Shown in pieces: positions 1 to 6,313 of a stretch of 15,401 bases of DNA (position 1 is its first letter; the number at the start of each line of letters is the position of its first letter). The stretch comes from an uncultured Bacteroidia bacterium. Lineage in GTDB: Bacteria > Bacteroidota > Bacteroidia > SpSt-205. Made by a program: the position numbers and the translations under genes. The stretch covers positions 1-15,401 of the forward strand of contig CALKJV010000159.1 of NCBI GenBank assembly GCA_937995505.1. The letters are read 5' to 3'. Below the pieces are notes generated by a model. It was not told where the DNA came from. It ran no database searches and saw only the letters and a list, made by a program, of their open reading frames with translations.

Positions 1-795
1 TGGGGTGAGGTTTTTGGGCAGCTGTACCTGCACAGTGAGATAAAGGTCGCCTGGTGGGGAGGCGGGCCAGCCTTTGCCGCGTAGCTGGAGGATATGGCCA
101 TTGGGGGTTTCGGGCGGGAGGGTAATGCGTAGGCGCTGTCCCCCTAAGTGGGTAAATTCCACTGGTCCACCCAAAAGCGCAGTATAGAGGGGCACCTCCA
201 AGGAAGCATGCAGGTCCCTGCCCTTGAGCGAGAAGCGGGGATGGGGCTGCACTTGTAAGCGTAAGAGAAGGTCGCCTCCGCCAGGTGCTTTTCCCCGCAA
301 GCGAAGGCGGGTATTAGGTAGGGTACCAGGCTTTAAGGGCACTTCTACAACTTGGCCGCCTACTTGAACGCGTTTAGTCGTGCCTTCGTAAAGCTCGTCT
401 AGAGTTACAGAGAGGGTGGCTTCTACGGTCTGCTGGCGCCGCAGAAGGTCTTCCCCAAAAAACATTCGGAAAAAGTCAGAAAACCCTTCAACCCCGCCTG
501 CGTCTCCAAATCCTGTAAAGCCCCCCCCTCCTGCAAAGGGGTCTTGTTGCATCCGCTCATATTCGCGCCAGCGGCTACCGAGCTGGTCGTATTTGGCGCG
601 GGTTTCGGAATTGCCCAGCACCTCGTATGCTTCCTGAATTTCCTTAAACTTCTCCTCAGCTTCCTTAGAGCCGGGGTTCGCATCAGGGTGGTATTGCCGG
701 GCGAGGCGGCGATAGGCCTTTTTGATCTCCTCTTGGGACGCTTTACGATCTACGCCCAGCACGGCATAGTAATCCTTGAAGTCTACGCTGCGCAT
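1..795 (-). CDS. DnaJ/CbpA-type co-chaperone (Hsp40), C-terminus cut by the window edge
   Basis: Hsp40 proteins deliver unfolded clients to DnaK and stimulate its ATPase through the J domain. Reading the minus strand from the ATG at 795 gives 265 codons with no stop, so the C-terminus lies beyond base 1. Visible parts in order: a J domain (about residues 8-70) with the HPD motif at residues 36-38; a Gly/Phe-rich linker (about 85-115) containing GGGGF; and a substrate-binding beta region with DELYEGTTKRV and LRLRGKG-type motifs. I see no CxxCxGxG zinc-finger repeats, so this is the class B (CbpA-like) form rather than full DnaJ. About 265 of the roughly 300 residues usual for CbpA are present. 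It is divergent from hsp20, forming a chaperone pair. There is no Shine-Dalgarno; a good Bacteroidota promoter lies just upstream (813-844). The family call is firm; the choice between dnaJ and cbpA is less so. Confidence 0.93.
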   Translation of the reverse strand, partial: MRSVDFKDYYAVLGVDRKASQEEIKKAYRRLARQYHPDANPGSKEAEEKFKEIQEAYEVLGNSETRAKYDQLGSRWREYERMQQDPFAGGGGFTGFGDAGGVEGFSDFFRMFFGEDLLRRQQTVEATLSVTLDELYEGTTKRVQVGGQVVEVPLKPGTLPNTRLRLRGKAPGGGDLLLRLQVQPHPRFSLKGRDLHASLEVPLYTALLGGPVEFTHLGGQRLRITLPPETPNGHILQLRGKGWPASPPGDLYLTVQVQLPKNLTP

Positions 796-812
796 ACGGC
801 AGAGAAACCTAA

Positions 813-844
813 CAAAAGTATAACCATTCTGCCACTCTGCCAAA
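813..844 (-). promoter_or_regulatory. Bacteroidota-type promoter of the dnaJ/cbpA-like gene
   Basis: On the minus strand the -33 element TTTG (841-844) is followed by a 20-base spacer and the -7 element TACTTTTG (813-820). This matches the known Bacteroidota sigma-ABfr consensus TTTG-N19-21-TAnnTTTG. The box ends 17 bases before the ATG at 795, predicting a 5' leader of roughly 10 bases. It is the only promoter in the window with both elements at ideal spacing. Confidence 0.8.
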
Positions 845-913
845 GTGCTATGCCAAGTTGTGGCTATTTTCTGCCATCTAGGCTCATAAGGCCCTTCGGC
901 ACAGAATATGCCA
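830..913 (+). repeat. Cluster of five TGCCA pentamers in the dnaJ/hsp20 divergent region
   Basis: TGCCA occurs at 830-834, 838-842, 851-855, 872-876 and 909-913, all in the same orientation. Copies 1, 3 and 4 are exactly 21 bases apart, about two helical turns. The second copy overlaps the -33 element of the dnaJ-like promoter. This could be an operator array for a chaperone regulator, or chance; no flanking bases are clearly conserved beyond the pentamer. The rest of 796-954 holds the dnaJ promoter and the hsp20 ribosome binding site. Confidence 0.25.
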
Positions 914-942
914 ATAGACTCCCCATGCAAACCACGCAAAAA

Positions 943-950
943 AAGGAGGT
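943..950 (+). promoter_or_regulatory. Strong Shine-Dalgarno site of hsp20
   Basis: AAGGAGGT lies with GGAGG ending 5 bases before the ATG at 955. This is a full match to the anti-Shine-Dalgarno sequence and the only one seen in the window. It decides the hsp20 start against the much longer open frame running in from upstream. Confidence 0.85.
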
Positions 951-954
951 ACCT

Positions 955-1404
955 ATGACAAGCCTCGTACGACTGATGGACTGGACGGAATCGCTCCCTG
1001 AGCGCATGCGTACCCTGCAAGATGTAGTTGAACGTATGTTCAGCGAGACCGCAAGCAACTTCACGCGTTTAGAGACCTTTGTGCCTCGGGTGGATGTCGT
1101 AGAGACGGACAGTGCCTACGAAATCCATGTCGCAGCCCCGGGCATGAAGAGGGAAGACTTCAAGGTGGAGCTGACCGAAGGTCGTCTCACGGTCTCTGGC
1201 GAGCGGAAGTTCCACAAGGAAGAGGGCGACAAGAAGACGTACCATCGGGTAGAAACCCAGTATGGCTCCTTCATGCGCAGCTTCTTCCTGCCTGAGGATG
1301 TGCGAGCGGAAGGCATTTCTGCGGAGTACACCGACGGCATCCTCAAGCTGCACCTGCCCAAGGACGAGAAGAAGGCGCAGGTCGCCCGGATTGAGGTCAA
1401 GTAA
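955..1404 (+). CDS. Hsp20-family small heat shock protein
   Basis: This is an ATP-independent holdase that binds unfolding proteins as a large cytoplasmic oligomer and hands them to the DnaK system. The protein has 149 residues, normal for the family. A short N-terminal arm (about 1-42) with amphipathic helices precedes the alpha-crystallin domain (about 43-140). Visible signatures are PRVDVVETDSAYEIHVAAPG, the following KREDFKVEL, and the GILKLHLPK segment near the end. The C-terminal tail ends ARIEVK, whose I-x-V tripeptide is the usual dimer-docking motif. The start at 955 follows a perfect Shine-Dalgarno. A longer frame reaching back to 544 is discarded because it runs antisense through the dnaJ-like gene. 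I found no TAnnTTTG box upstream, so expression may use another sigma factor or a regulator. It is transcribed alone and ends in a strong terminator. Confidence 0.95.
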   Translation: MTSLVRLMDWTESLPERMRTLQDVVERMFSETASNFTRLETFVPRVDVVETDSAYEIHVAAPGMKREDFKVELTEGRLTVSGERKFHKEEGDKKTYHRVETQYGSFMRSFFLPEDVRAEGISAEYTDGILKLHLPKDEKKAQVARIEVK

Positions 1405-1425
1405 GCCTGCTCGGTCTCACCTTAC

Positions 1426-1457
1426 AAGCCCGTGGGGCATTGCCCTACGGGCTTTTT
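1426..1457 (+). terminator. Intrinsic terminator of hsp20
   Basis: A 13-base-pair stem (1426-1438 with 1442-1454, one G-U pair) closes a 3-base loop and runs into five T residues at 1453-1457. It lies 21 bases after the hsp20 stop. It is the only strong intrinsic terminator I found in the window. Confidence 0.9.
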
Positions 1458-1464
1458 AATGGCC

Positions 1465-1472
1465 TACTTTTG
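1465..1472 (+). promoter_or_regulatory. -7 box TACTTTTG at pyrE
   Basis: TACTTTTG matches TAnnTTTG. A partial -33 element (ATTG, 1439-1442) lies 22 bases upstream, one base beyond the usual spacing, in the loop of the hsp20 terminator. The box sits 4 bases before a GTG at 1477, the same geometry as at the universal stress gene (TACTTTTG-N4-ATG). If it is the promoter, the upstream ATG at 1459 would not be transcribed from it and GTG 1477 is the likely start. Confidence 0.55.
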
Positions 1473-1476
1473 TAGC

Positions 1477-2085
1477 GTGTCGCGAGCGGATTATGCCTAT
1501 TTTTTATGGGAAGCGGGGATTGTGCAGGTTCGCTGGGAGCCGCCGGGCTTTCGATGGGCTTCGGGGCGGGAAAGTCCGATTTACGTAGACCATCGACGGC
1601 TTTTGGGGTATCCGACTTGGCGGCAGTGGGCGGTGGAAGCGCTGGCTGCACAGGTTCGCGAGCGAGTGAATTTTGCTGCGGTAGCGGGGGTCGCTACGGG
1701 AGGTATATCTTGGGCAGCTTGGCTAGCCGAGCGGTTTCACGTGCCAGTGGGCTATGTGCGGCCCGAACCCAAAAGTCACGGGCTAAGCCGTCAGGTTGAG
1801 GGCTTGCCCAAAGGGATAGGCCCAGTACTTCTCGTGGAGGATCTCATTTCTACGGGGGGAAGTGTCCAGCGCGCTGCCGCCGCCTTGCAGCGAGAGGGTT
1901 ATCCCGTAAGTGCCGTAGCTGTACTTTGGAGCTACGAACTCTCCAGTGCCGCTGCCCTGCCCGTGCCCTTGTATGCATTGCTTCGGTTTCCCCAGGCGCT
2001 CCTCTACTGGGAAAAGGCCGGGCTGCTCCCCCCTGAAGCCTTCACCGCCCTCAAGCGCTGGAGTACCTTACAGACTTTCCCTTAG
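1477..2085 (+). CDS. pyrE: Orotate phosphoribosyltransferase
   Basis: It joins orotate and PRPP to give orotidine 5'-phosphate, the fifth step of pyrimidine synthesis, in the cytoplasm. From GTG 1477 it has 202 residues, normal for the family; an ATG at 1459 would give 208. I prefer GTG because ATG 1459 lies two bases after the T-tract of the preceding terminator and upstream of the TACTTTTG box, but this is not settled. Signatures (ATG numbering): FRWASGRESPIY (31-42), the substrate-binding entry of OPRT; the flexible catalytic loop R101, K105, H107-G108 (RPEPKSHG); and the PRPP-binding loop VLLVEDLISTGGS (123-135). The length, the catalytic loop and the WASG-SPIY entry separate it from other phosphoribosyltransferases. 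The next gene starts 15 bases downstream. Confidence 0.93.
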   Translation: MSRADYAYFLWEAGIVQVRWEPPGFRWASGRESPIYVDHRRLLGYPTWRQWAVEALAAQVRERVNFAAVAGVATGGISWAAWLAERFHVPVGYVRPEPKSHGLSRQVEGLPKGIGPVLLVEDLISTGGSVQRAAAALQREGYPVSAVAVLWSYELSSAAALPVPLYALLRFPQALLYWEKAGLLPPEAFTALKRWSTLQTFP

Positions 2086-2086
2086 C

Positions 2087-2094
2087 TACTTTTG
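2087..2094 (+). promoter_or_regulatory. -7 box TACTTTTG before the secreted protein gene
   Basis: TACTTTTG ends 6 bases before the ATG at 2101 and begins directly after the pyrE stop. No TTTG is seen at the -33 position. If active, transcription would start at or near the ATG, giving a leaderless mRNA. The gene could also be read through from pyrE. Confidence 0.5.
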
Positions 2095-2100
2095 AGCGGT

Positions 2101-3525
2101 ATGCGATACATGGTGCTCCTGTGCGGCATGCTAGGTGCACAGACGATTTTAGCGGAGCTGGCTTTGGAACGGCGCCAGCCGCGGCCTTTGCGGGCCGAAT
2201 ATGTGCAGGCTGATGGAGGGCTTGTTACAGTCTCTTATAAGTCTCCTACTTCTACCCGCACCTTTGCACTCCACAAGTACGATGCAGACTTTCGGCCAGA
2301 ATGGTCTCAGGAACTCTTTGACCAAAGTAGCGGTGAGGAGCTGGTTCACCTTGCCGTAGTAGATACCCAAATATGGGTTTTCACGCAGCGCAATGAGGGC
2401 AATCGTTGGCTTGTGTATGCTTATATAGCGGATTTAGAGGGGCGATTTTCTCGGAAAGGGGCCAAGATCCTTCAGATAGAACCGGGTATGCGTCGTTTTG
2501 AGCTTAAGCTTTCTTATGCGCCAAATCGGCAGTACGTGTGCTTGAGTGCTGCGATCCGAGTGCCCGCAGACAGTGCAGACCGAGTCGCTTTTTACCTGAT
2601 AGGGCGGGATACGAGTTTTGCGGGGGAGTGGATAATGCCCTTTCGGGAACGCGAGCTGGAGGTGCGGCGCCCTATCCAGCCGAGTCATGAAGGGCATCTC
2701 TTTGCTTTAGGGGCCGTGCGCGTTCCTACTTCTGAATTTCCGCAGTACTATCTGATGAAGTACCTTCCCGAGTCTCAGCTTACGCTGACAGTACCCCTAG
2801 AAGTGGAGGGGGTGAATCTTTTAGAACCGATGTTTCGGATAGAGAAGGGCGGGGGCGCCCGCATAGCCGGTTTCTATTCGCTGCGGCGCGGCTCCTCGCA
2901 GGTGCAAGGGTTAGTGTTCGCACGCGTGGAGGGGGCTGGTTTTTTTCTCTCGGGGGTCCAGCAGACGCTTCTGCCCACAGAGGTTCTCCAGCGCTTTCTC
3001 TCGGAAAGGCAGATCGCTCGTGGGCGTGGCATACCCGACTTGTATTTAGACCACCTTATTCCTCGGGCAGATGGCGGCATACTGCTAATTGGAGAGCAGT
3101 TTTATATCACGACGACGACTTTTCGTGATTTTTATGGCTTTTGGTACACACAGGACACCTATCACTTTGATGATATAGTAGTTTTTGCAGTGGATGCGAT
3201 GGGTAAGTTAGAATGGTTTCGCGTTATCCCGAAAACCCAAACAGGGACCAGCGATACGGAGCTTTCGTATGGCGTGCTTGTGGGGCCGCAGCGGCTTTAC
3301 TTCTTTTATCGGGGCTATGCTCGGGGGGTAGGTAGCCAGGTCTTTGTCGTCGCAATGGAGGAAGGGGGAGAACAGTCTTCGCCGAGGCCGTTTATTCCGG
3401 GTTTTCGGGCTTCTGATGTGTTTCATCGGCGGCTGGTGCGCCAGCTTACGAACTCGGAGGGGCTATTGGCCTACACGCAGGGCCGCACAGGTCGGTTTGT
3501 GATGATGCGTTTAGGGTTAAATTGA
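2101..3525 (+). CDS. Secreted Bacteroidota protein of unknown function
   Basis: I do not recognise a named family. The product has 474 residues. The N-terminus reads as a signal peptide: a short start (MRY), a hydrophobic core MVLLCGMLGA and a likely cleavage after Ala13 or Ala18. The Cys at position 8 is too early for a lipobox. The mature part alternates short hydrophobic strands with polar turns throughout and has no further membrane segment, suggesting an all-beta, possibly propeller-like fold. Near residues 340-380 comes a stretch rich in Tyr, Phe and Thr, followed by DDIVVFAVDAMGKLEWFR and IPKTQ. From memory, similar 'ND-I-K-D-G-W...IPK-Q' segments occur in uncharacterised Bacteroidota secreted proteins, but I cannot verify that here. 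No type IX secretion C-terminal sorting domain is evident. ATG 2101 is preferred over TTG 2092, which falls inside the promoter-like box. Only 19 bases separate its stop from the convergent stress gene. Confidence 0.8.
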   Translation: MRYMVLLCGMLGAQTILAELALERRQPRPLRAEYVQADGGLVTVSYKSPTSTRTFALHKYDADFRPEWSQELFDQSSGEELVHLAVVDTQIWVFTQRNEGNRWLVYAYIADLEGRFSRKGAKILQIEPGMRRFELKLSYAPNRQYVCLSAAIRVPADSADRVAFYLIGRDTSFAGEWIMPFRERELEVRRPIQPSHEGHLFALGAVRVPTSEFPQYYLMKYLPESQLTLTVPLEVEGVNLLEPMFRIEKGGGARIAGFYSLRRGSSQVQGLVFARVEGAGFFLSGVQQTLLPTEVLQRFLSERQIARGRGIPDLYLDHLIPRADGGILLIGEQFYITTTTFRDFYGFWYTQDTYHFDDIVVFAVDAMGKLEWFRVIPKTQTGTSDTELSYGVLVGPQRLYFFYRGYARGVGSQVFVVAMEEGGEQSSPRPFIPGFRASDVFHRRLVRQLTNSEGLLAYTQGRTGRFVMMRLGLN

Positions 3526-3544
3526 GATAATGGATGACCTAAGC

Positions 3545-4375
3545 TCACGCTTCTGCAGGGTCAGAAGGAGAGGGGGCTGGTGGTAGAAAAAGCCATGCGG
3601 GCTTCCCTACAAGGGAATTGAAAGGGAGCACGCGCAGCCCTTCTACAATAGGGGAAGGCGTTGTATGTAGCGCGATGACATCAGCACCGTACGAATGGGC
3701 GGCATGAAGGAGCAGTTCTACGAGGCGACTGCCTTCCCAGACGAGGCGAGTATACTGTGGAGGACGCAAGAGCCGTTGTAGTCTCGCATGAATGCGGTCG
3801 ATTTGTGGGCTAGGGCGCAAGATAGGTAGGCCTACTACTTCAGCAGAAACCTTTTTACTGAGTTGCCGTAGAAAGGCGATCCCTTTCGGAGAGCTATAAG
3901 TAGGGTCGTAGGCGACTAGCATTCGCTGCCAACGCACCTCATACTCAGGGAAGCCAATGAGAACGGGAATAGACGAAGCAAAAATAAAATGCCGACTATG
4001 AAAGCCCAAAGCGCCTTCCTGTTCATCTGGGCTGCCCTGGGCGCCAAGGGCGAGTAGCGTGTATTTCTCGGTTTCTAAAAATCGTTTGAGCCCTTCGGTC
4101 GGGAAGTCTCGCTGCGTGTAGATACGAAGGCCTCGGAGCTCTACGGAGGGCACATGGGCCCGCAAGAAGTCTTTGAGCTGCTTGTGAGCGGTTGCACCGG
4201 CTTCCTGCTCCATCTTTTCAATCACATGGGGCGAAAGGAAGGGTAACCCGGTAGGCAGCTGATAGGCATGATAAACCGCCAAAGTTTGGCGCAGAGAGCG
4301 TCGCAGGTTTAGAACTGCCCGCAGAGCTGTCAAAGAGGCGGGGCTGTAGTCTATGCCTACAAGCAATTTGCCCAT
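3545..4375 (-). CDS. Tandem universal stress protein (UspA family)
   Basis: Cytoplasmic UspA-fold proteins are linked to stress survival. This 276-residue protein has two consecutive Usp domains. The first (about 1-142) opens with LLVGIDYSPASLTALRAV and ends with LLALGAQGSPDEQEG and the final strand SSIPVLIGF. The second (about 150-265) opens with RMLVAYDPTYSSPKG and ends near GKPAWLFLPP. The nucleotide loop G-2x-G-9x-G is present in domain 1 (G111, G114, G124), but the Ser/Thr that usually follows is Phe125. Domain 2 has no such loop. ATP binding is therefore doubtful in domain 2 and altered in domain 1. The tail is Pro/Ser-rich. The start ATG follows a TACTTTTG box by 4 bases. The gene is divergent from the DUF349 gene. 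The family call is firm; the specific role is unknown. Confidence 0.9.
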   Translation of the reverse strand: MGKLLVGIDYSPASLTALRAVLNLRRSLRQTLAVYHAYQLPTGLPFLSPHVIEKMEQEAGATAHKQLKDFLRAHVPSVELRGLRIYTQRDFPTEGLKRFLETEKYTLLALGAQGSPDEQEGALGFHSRHFIFASSIPVLIGFPEYEVRWQRMLVAYDPTYSSPKGIAFLRQLSKKVSAEVVGLPILRPSPQIDRIHARLQRLLRPPQYTRLVWEGSRLVELLLHAAHSYGADVIALHTTPSPIVEGLRVLPFNSLVGKPAWLFLPPAPSPSDPAEA

Positions 4376-4379
4376 TAGG

Positions 4380-4387
4380 CAAAAGTA
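4380..4387 (-). promoter_or_regulatory. -7 box TACTTTTG of the universal stress gene
   Basis: On the minus strand TACTTTTG is followed by CCTA and then the ATG at 4375. With only 4 bases between box and start codon, the mRNA should begin at or next to the ATG. No TTTG is visible at the expected -33 distance, and there is no Shine-Dalgarno. Confidence 0.65.
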
Positions 4388-4400
4388 CGGCCTTTATTTG

Positions 4401-4408
4401 TACCTTTG
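4401..4408 (+). promoter_or_regulatory. -7 box TACCTTTG of the DUF349 gene
   Basis: TACCTTTG ends 9 bases before the ATG at 4418. It faces away from the stress-gene box 13 bases to its left, so both divergent promoters fit in the 42 bases between the two start codons. No clear -33 TTTG. The predicted leader is only a few bases. Confidence 0.65.
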
Positions 4409-4417
4409 CCGTGGTGT

Positions 4418-6313
4418 ATGGTGGACCCGCAGACCCCTGACAAGTTCCAATCAGAGCCCCAGTTACCGGTTGAGCTTTTACAGCAGATTTTGACCGAGCT
4501 CTCTGAAAAGCTTGCTTCTGAAGGCATGGAAATGCTACGCAATCAGCTTGTCGAGAGAAAGCTCCCCTTGCATGATGTAACGCTCCTCGTAGAGTATGTG
4601 GCCCAGCTAGAGTTTCAGCCTACCCTAAGTCGCCTCGTACAAGCTTTCAAGTGGTACGTGGAAAAGCAGTACCCCGAATGGCGACGGCAGACAGAACGCC
4701 TAGAGCAAGCTCACCGGGAAGAGGAGCTGCGCAAGCTAGAAGCTTTTCACCGAAGATTTGAAGAAGCTTTCACCCGAATCAAAGAGCAGCGCGAAGCTTA
4801 CGACCAGAGATGCAAAGAAAATGCCGAAAAAGCCCGTACCCTCCTGGAAGAGCTCAAAAAGATCGTACTTAACGAACAGTTAGACGCCTTTCCGCGGGTT
4901 CGCCGCATTACTCGGGAGTGGAGCCAGCTACGCAGAGAACTTCTCCCCCCAGATCGGAAAGAGCTGGTACAACCCTTCAAAGAGTTTATTGCGCGCTTTG
5001 ATGCGCAGTATGAGCGGTATCGGGATATCATTGAAGGAGAGCGGGAAGCTACGCTGCAACGCAAGCGGCAAATCTTGCAGGAGATACAACAGCTTTTCCC
5101 ACCCGAAGGAACGCAAGCGGCATTTGAGTTCTGGCAGAAGCAACGGGACCGATTAGCCTTATTGCAGAGCGAATGGCAATCACTGCCTAGAGTAGGTTCG
5201 CGTCAAGAAGGGGAGCTGGTAGAACAGTATCGCCAGCTCGTATATCGGTTCCGAGAGCAGTATAATCTTTTCCGTTCTCAGGCGTATCAGCGGGTGCAGA
5301 AAGATCCTGTACTCCAAGAGGCCTATCGGCGTAAAACCCAGATATTGGAGGTGCTGCGGCCGCTGGTGGAACGGGAATACGCTTCGCTAGAAGCCTGGAA
5401 GGAAGCCAATCGTCAGGTGCGTGAGCTTGTGCAAGAGTGGCGGGCCCAGACCGAGCGCTCTCTTGGGCAGGATGACTCTAAGGAGGTTCGCCGCTTTTAC
5501 GCTCCACTCAATCAGCAATTTAGTGAGCTTTTAGATACCTTCAATGAGAAGTCGGAACGCTTCAATCAGGAATACCGCAATCAGCAGCTCAAGCGCATAG
5601 CCGATTCTGGTAAAAAACTTATCCAGGAGGTTCAAAACCTTCTACAAAAGGACTTGAGCGAAGCAGTGCGGCGCTACCGTGCGCAGGTGGCCTTGTGGAA
5701 GCGCCGAGCGCACCGTTTTCATAACGAGGCTGCCATCGCCGCAGTGATACAGGAGCTGAACGCTCTCGGCGAAAAGGTCCGTGAAGCCCAAAAAGCCCAC
5801 GCTCAGAAGCTCAATGAGAATCTGGAGCGTCGCATAGAGCTGCTCAATCGCTTAGATGAGCTGGGCCAGCATGCCACGCCCGAGACTTTGGACGCCTTTA
5901 TAGAGACGCTGATGGCCTATGATCAGGCTGGCGAAGTAGCGCCCACGCATCGCGACCGCCTCCATAATCGGTATAAGCAGGCTATTCAGCGGTTTTTGAT
6001 CGCTTCTGGGCTTACAGAAGAGGCCTTTCAGGAAGCATGGCTCACGGCACAAGTGGCTCATCAGTCTCCTCAACAGATACGCCGCACTATGGAGTCGGTC
6101 AAAGCTCAGATTGCCCGCTACAAGCAGGACCTGAAAGGTTATCAAAATACTCTGACCCTGCTGGCTAAAGGTAAAGGGAGTGAGCTTTTACGGCAGGAGA
6201 TAGAGCACAAGATGGAGGAAGTGCAGCGGCAGATTCAACGGGCGCAAGAAATGCTTAAGCGGCTCCAGCAGCGTCAGCAGTCGGCGAATGCCCCGTCTGC
6301 CCCATCCGCCTAA
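4418..6313 (+). CDS. DUF349-domain coiled-coil protein
   Basis: This is a 631-residue, highly charged, almost entirely helical protein. After an N-terminal domain of about 90 residues come repeated units that start with a Trp-containing helix and continue through a spacer to an aromatic helix, the pattern of DUF349. Clear copies begin at EWSQLRRELLPP (about 167), EWQSLPRVG (about 252) and EWRAQTERSLG (about 340), with a diverged copy at VALWKRRAH (about 424). The C-terminal 80 residues form a Gln/Glu/Lys-rich coiled coil ending in an Ala/Pro/Ser tail. There is no signal peptide or membrane segment, so it should be cytoplasmic. DUF349 proteins of this length are common in Bacteroidota; their function is not established as far as I know. 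ATG 4418 was chosen over TTG 4406, which lies within the promoter box. Its last 26 bases overlap the methyltransferase gene, suggesting coupled translation. Confidence 0.87.
   Translation: MVDPQTPDKFQSEPQLPVELLQQILTELSEKLASEGMEMLRNQLVERKLPLHDVTLLVEYVAQLEFQPTLSRLVQAFKWYVEKQYPEWRRQTERLEQAHREEELRKLEAFHRRFEEAFTRIKEQREAYDQRCKENAEKARTLLEELKKIVLNEQLDAFPRVRRITREWSQLRRELLPPDRKELVQPFKEFIARFDAQYERYRDIIEGEREATLQRKRQILQEIQQLFPPEGTQAAFEFWQKQRDRLALLQSEWQSLPRVGSRQEGELVEQYRQLVYRFREQYNLFRSQAYQRVQKDPVLQEAYRRKTQILEVLRPLVEREYASLEAWKEANRQVRELVQEWRAQTERSLGQDDSKEVRRFYAPLNQQFSELLDTFNEKSERFNQEYRNQQLKRIADSGKKLIQEVQNLLQKDLSEAVRRYRAQVALWKRRAHRFHNEAAIAAVIQELNALGEKVREAQKAHAQKLNENLERRIELLNRLDELGQHATPETLDAFIETLMAYDQAGEVAPTHRDRLHNRYKQAIQRFLIASGLTEEAFQEAWLTAQVAHQSPQQIRRTMESVKAQIARYKQDLKGYQNTLTLLAKGKGSELLRQEIEHKMEEVQRQIQRAQEMLKRLQQRQQSANAPSAPSA

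Noticed and set aside
860..874. Possible sigma-54 promoter (TGGC...TGCC) upstream of hsp20
   Set aside because: GG and GC are separated by 9 bases, not the required 10, and the -12 half lacks TTGC.
544..954. In-frame extension of hsp20 back to 544
   Set aside because: It runs antisense through the dnaJ-like gene, and a perfect Shine-Dalgarno at 943-950 fixes the start at 955.
3979..3986. TATTTTTG on the minus strand, matching TAnnTTTG
   Set aside because: It is deep inside the universal stress gene with no start codon downstream, so it is taken as background.
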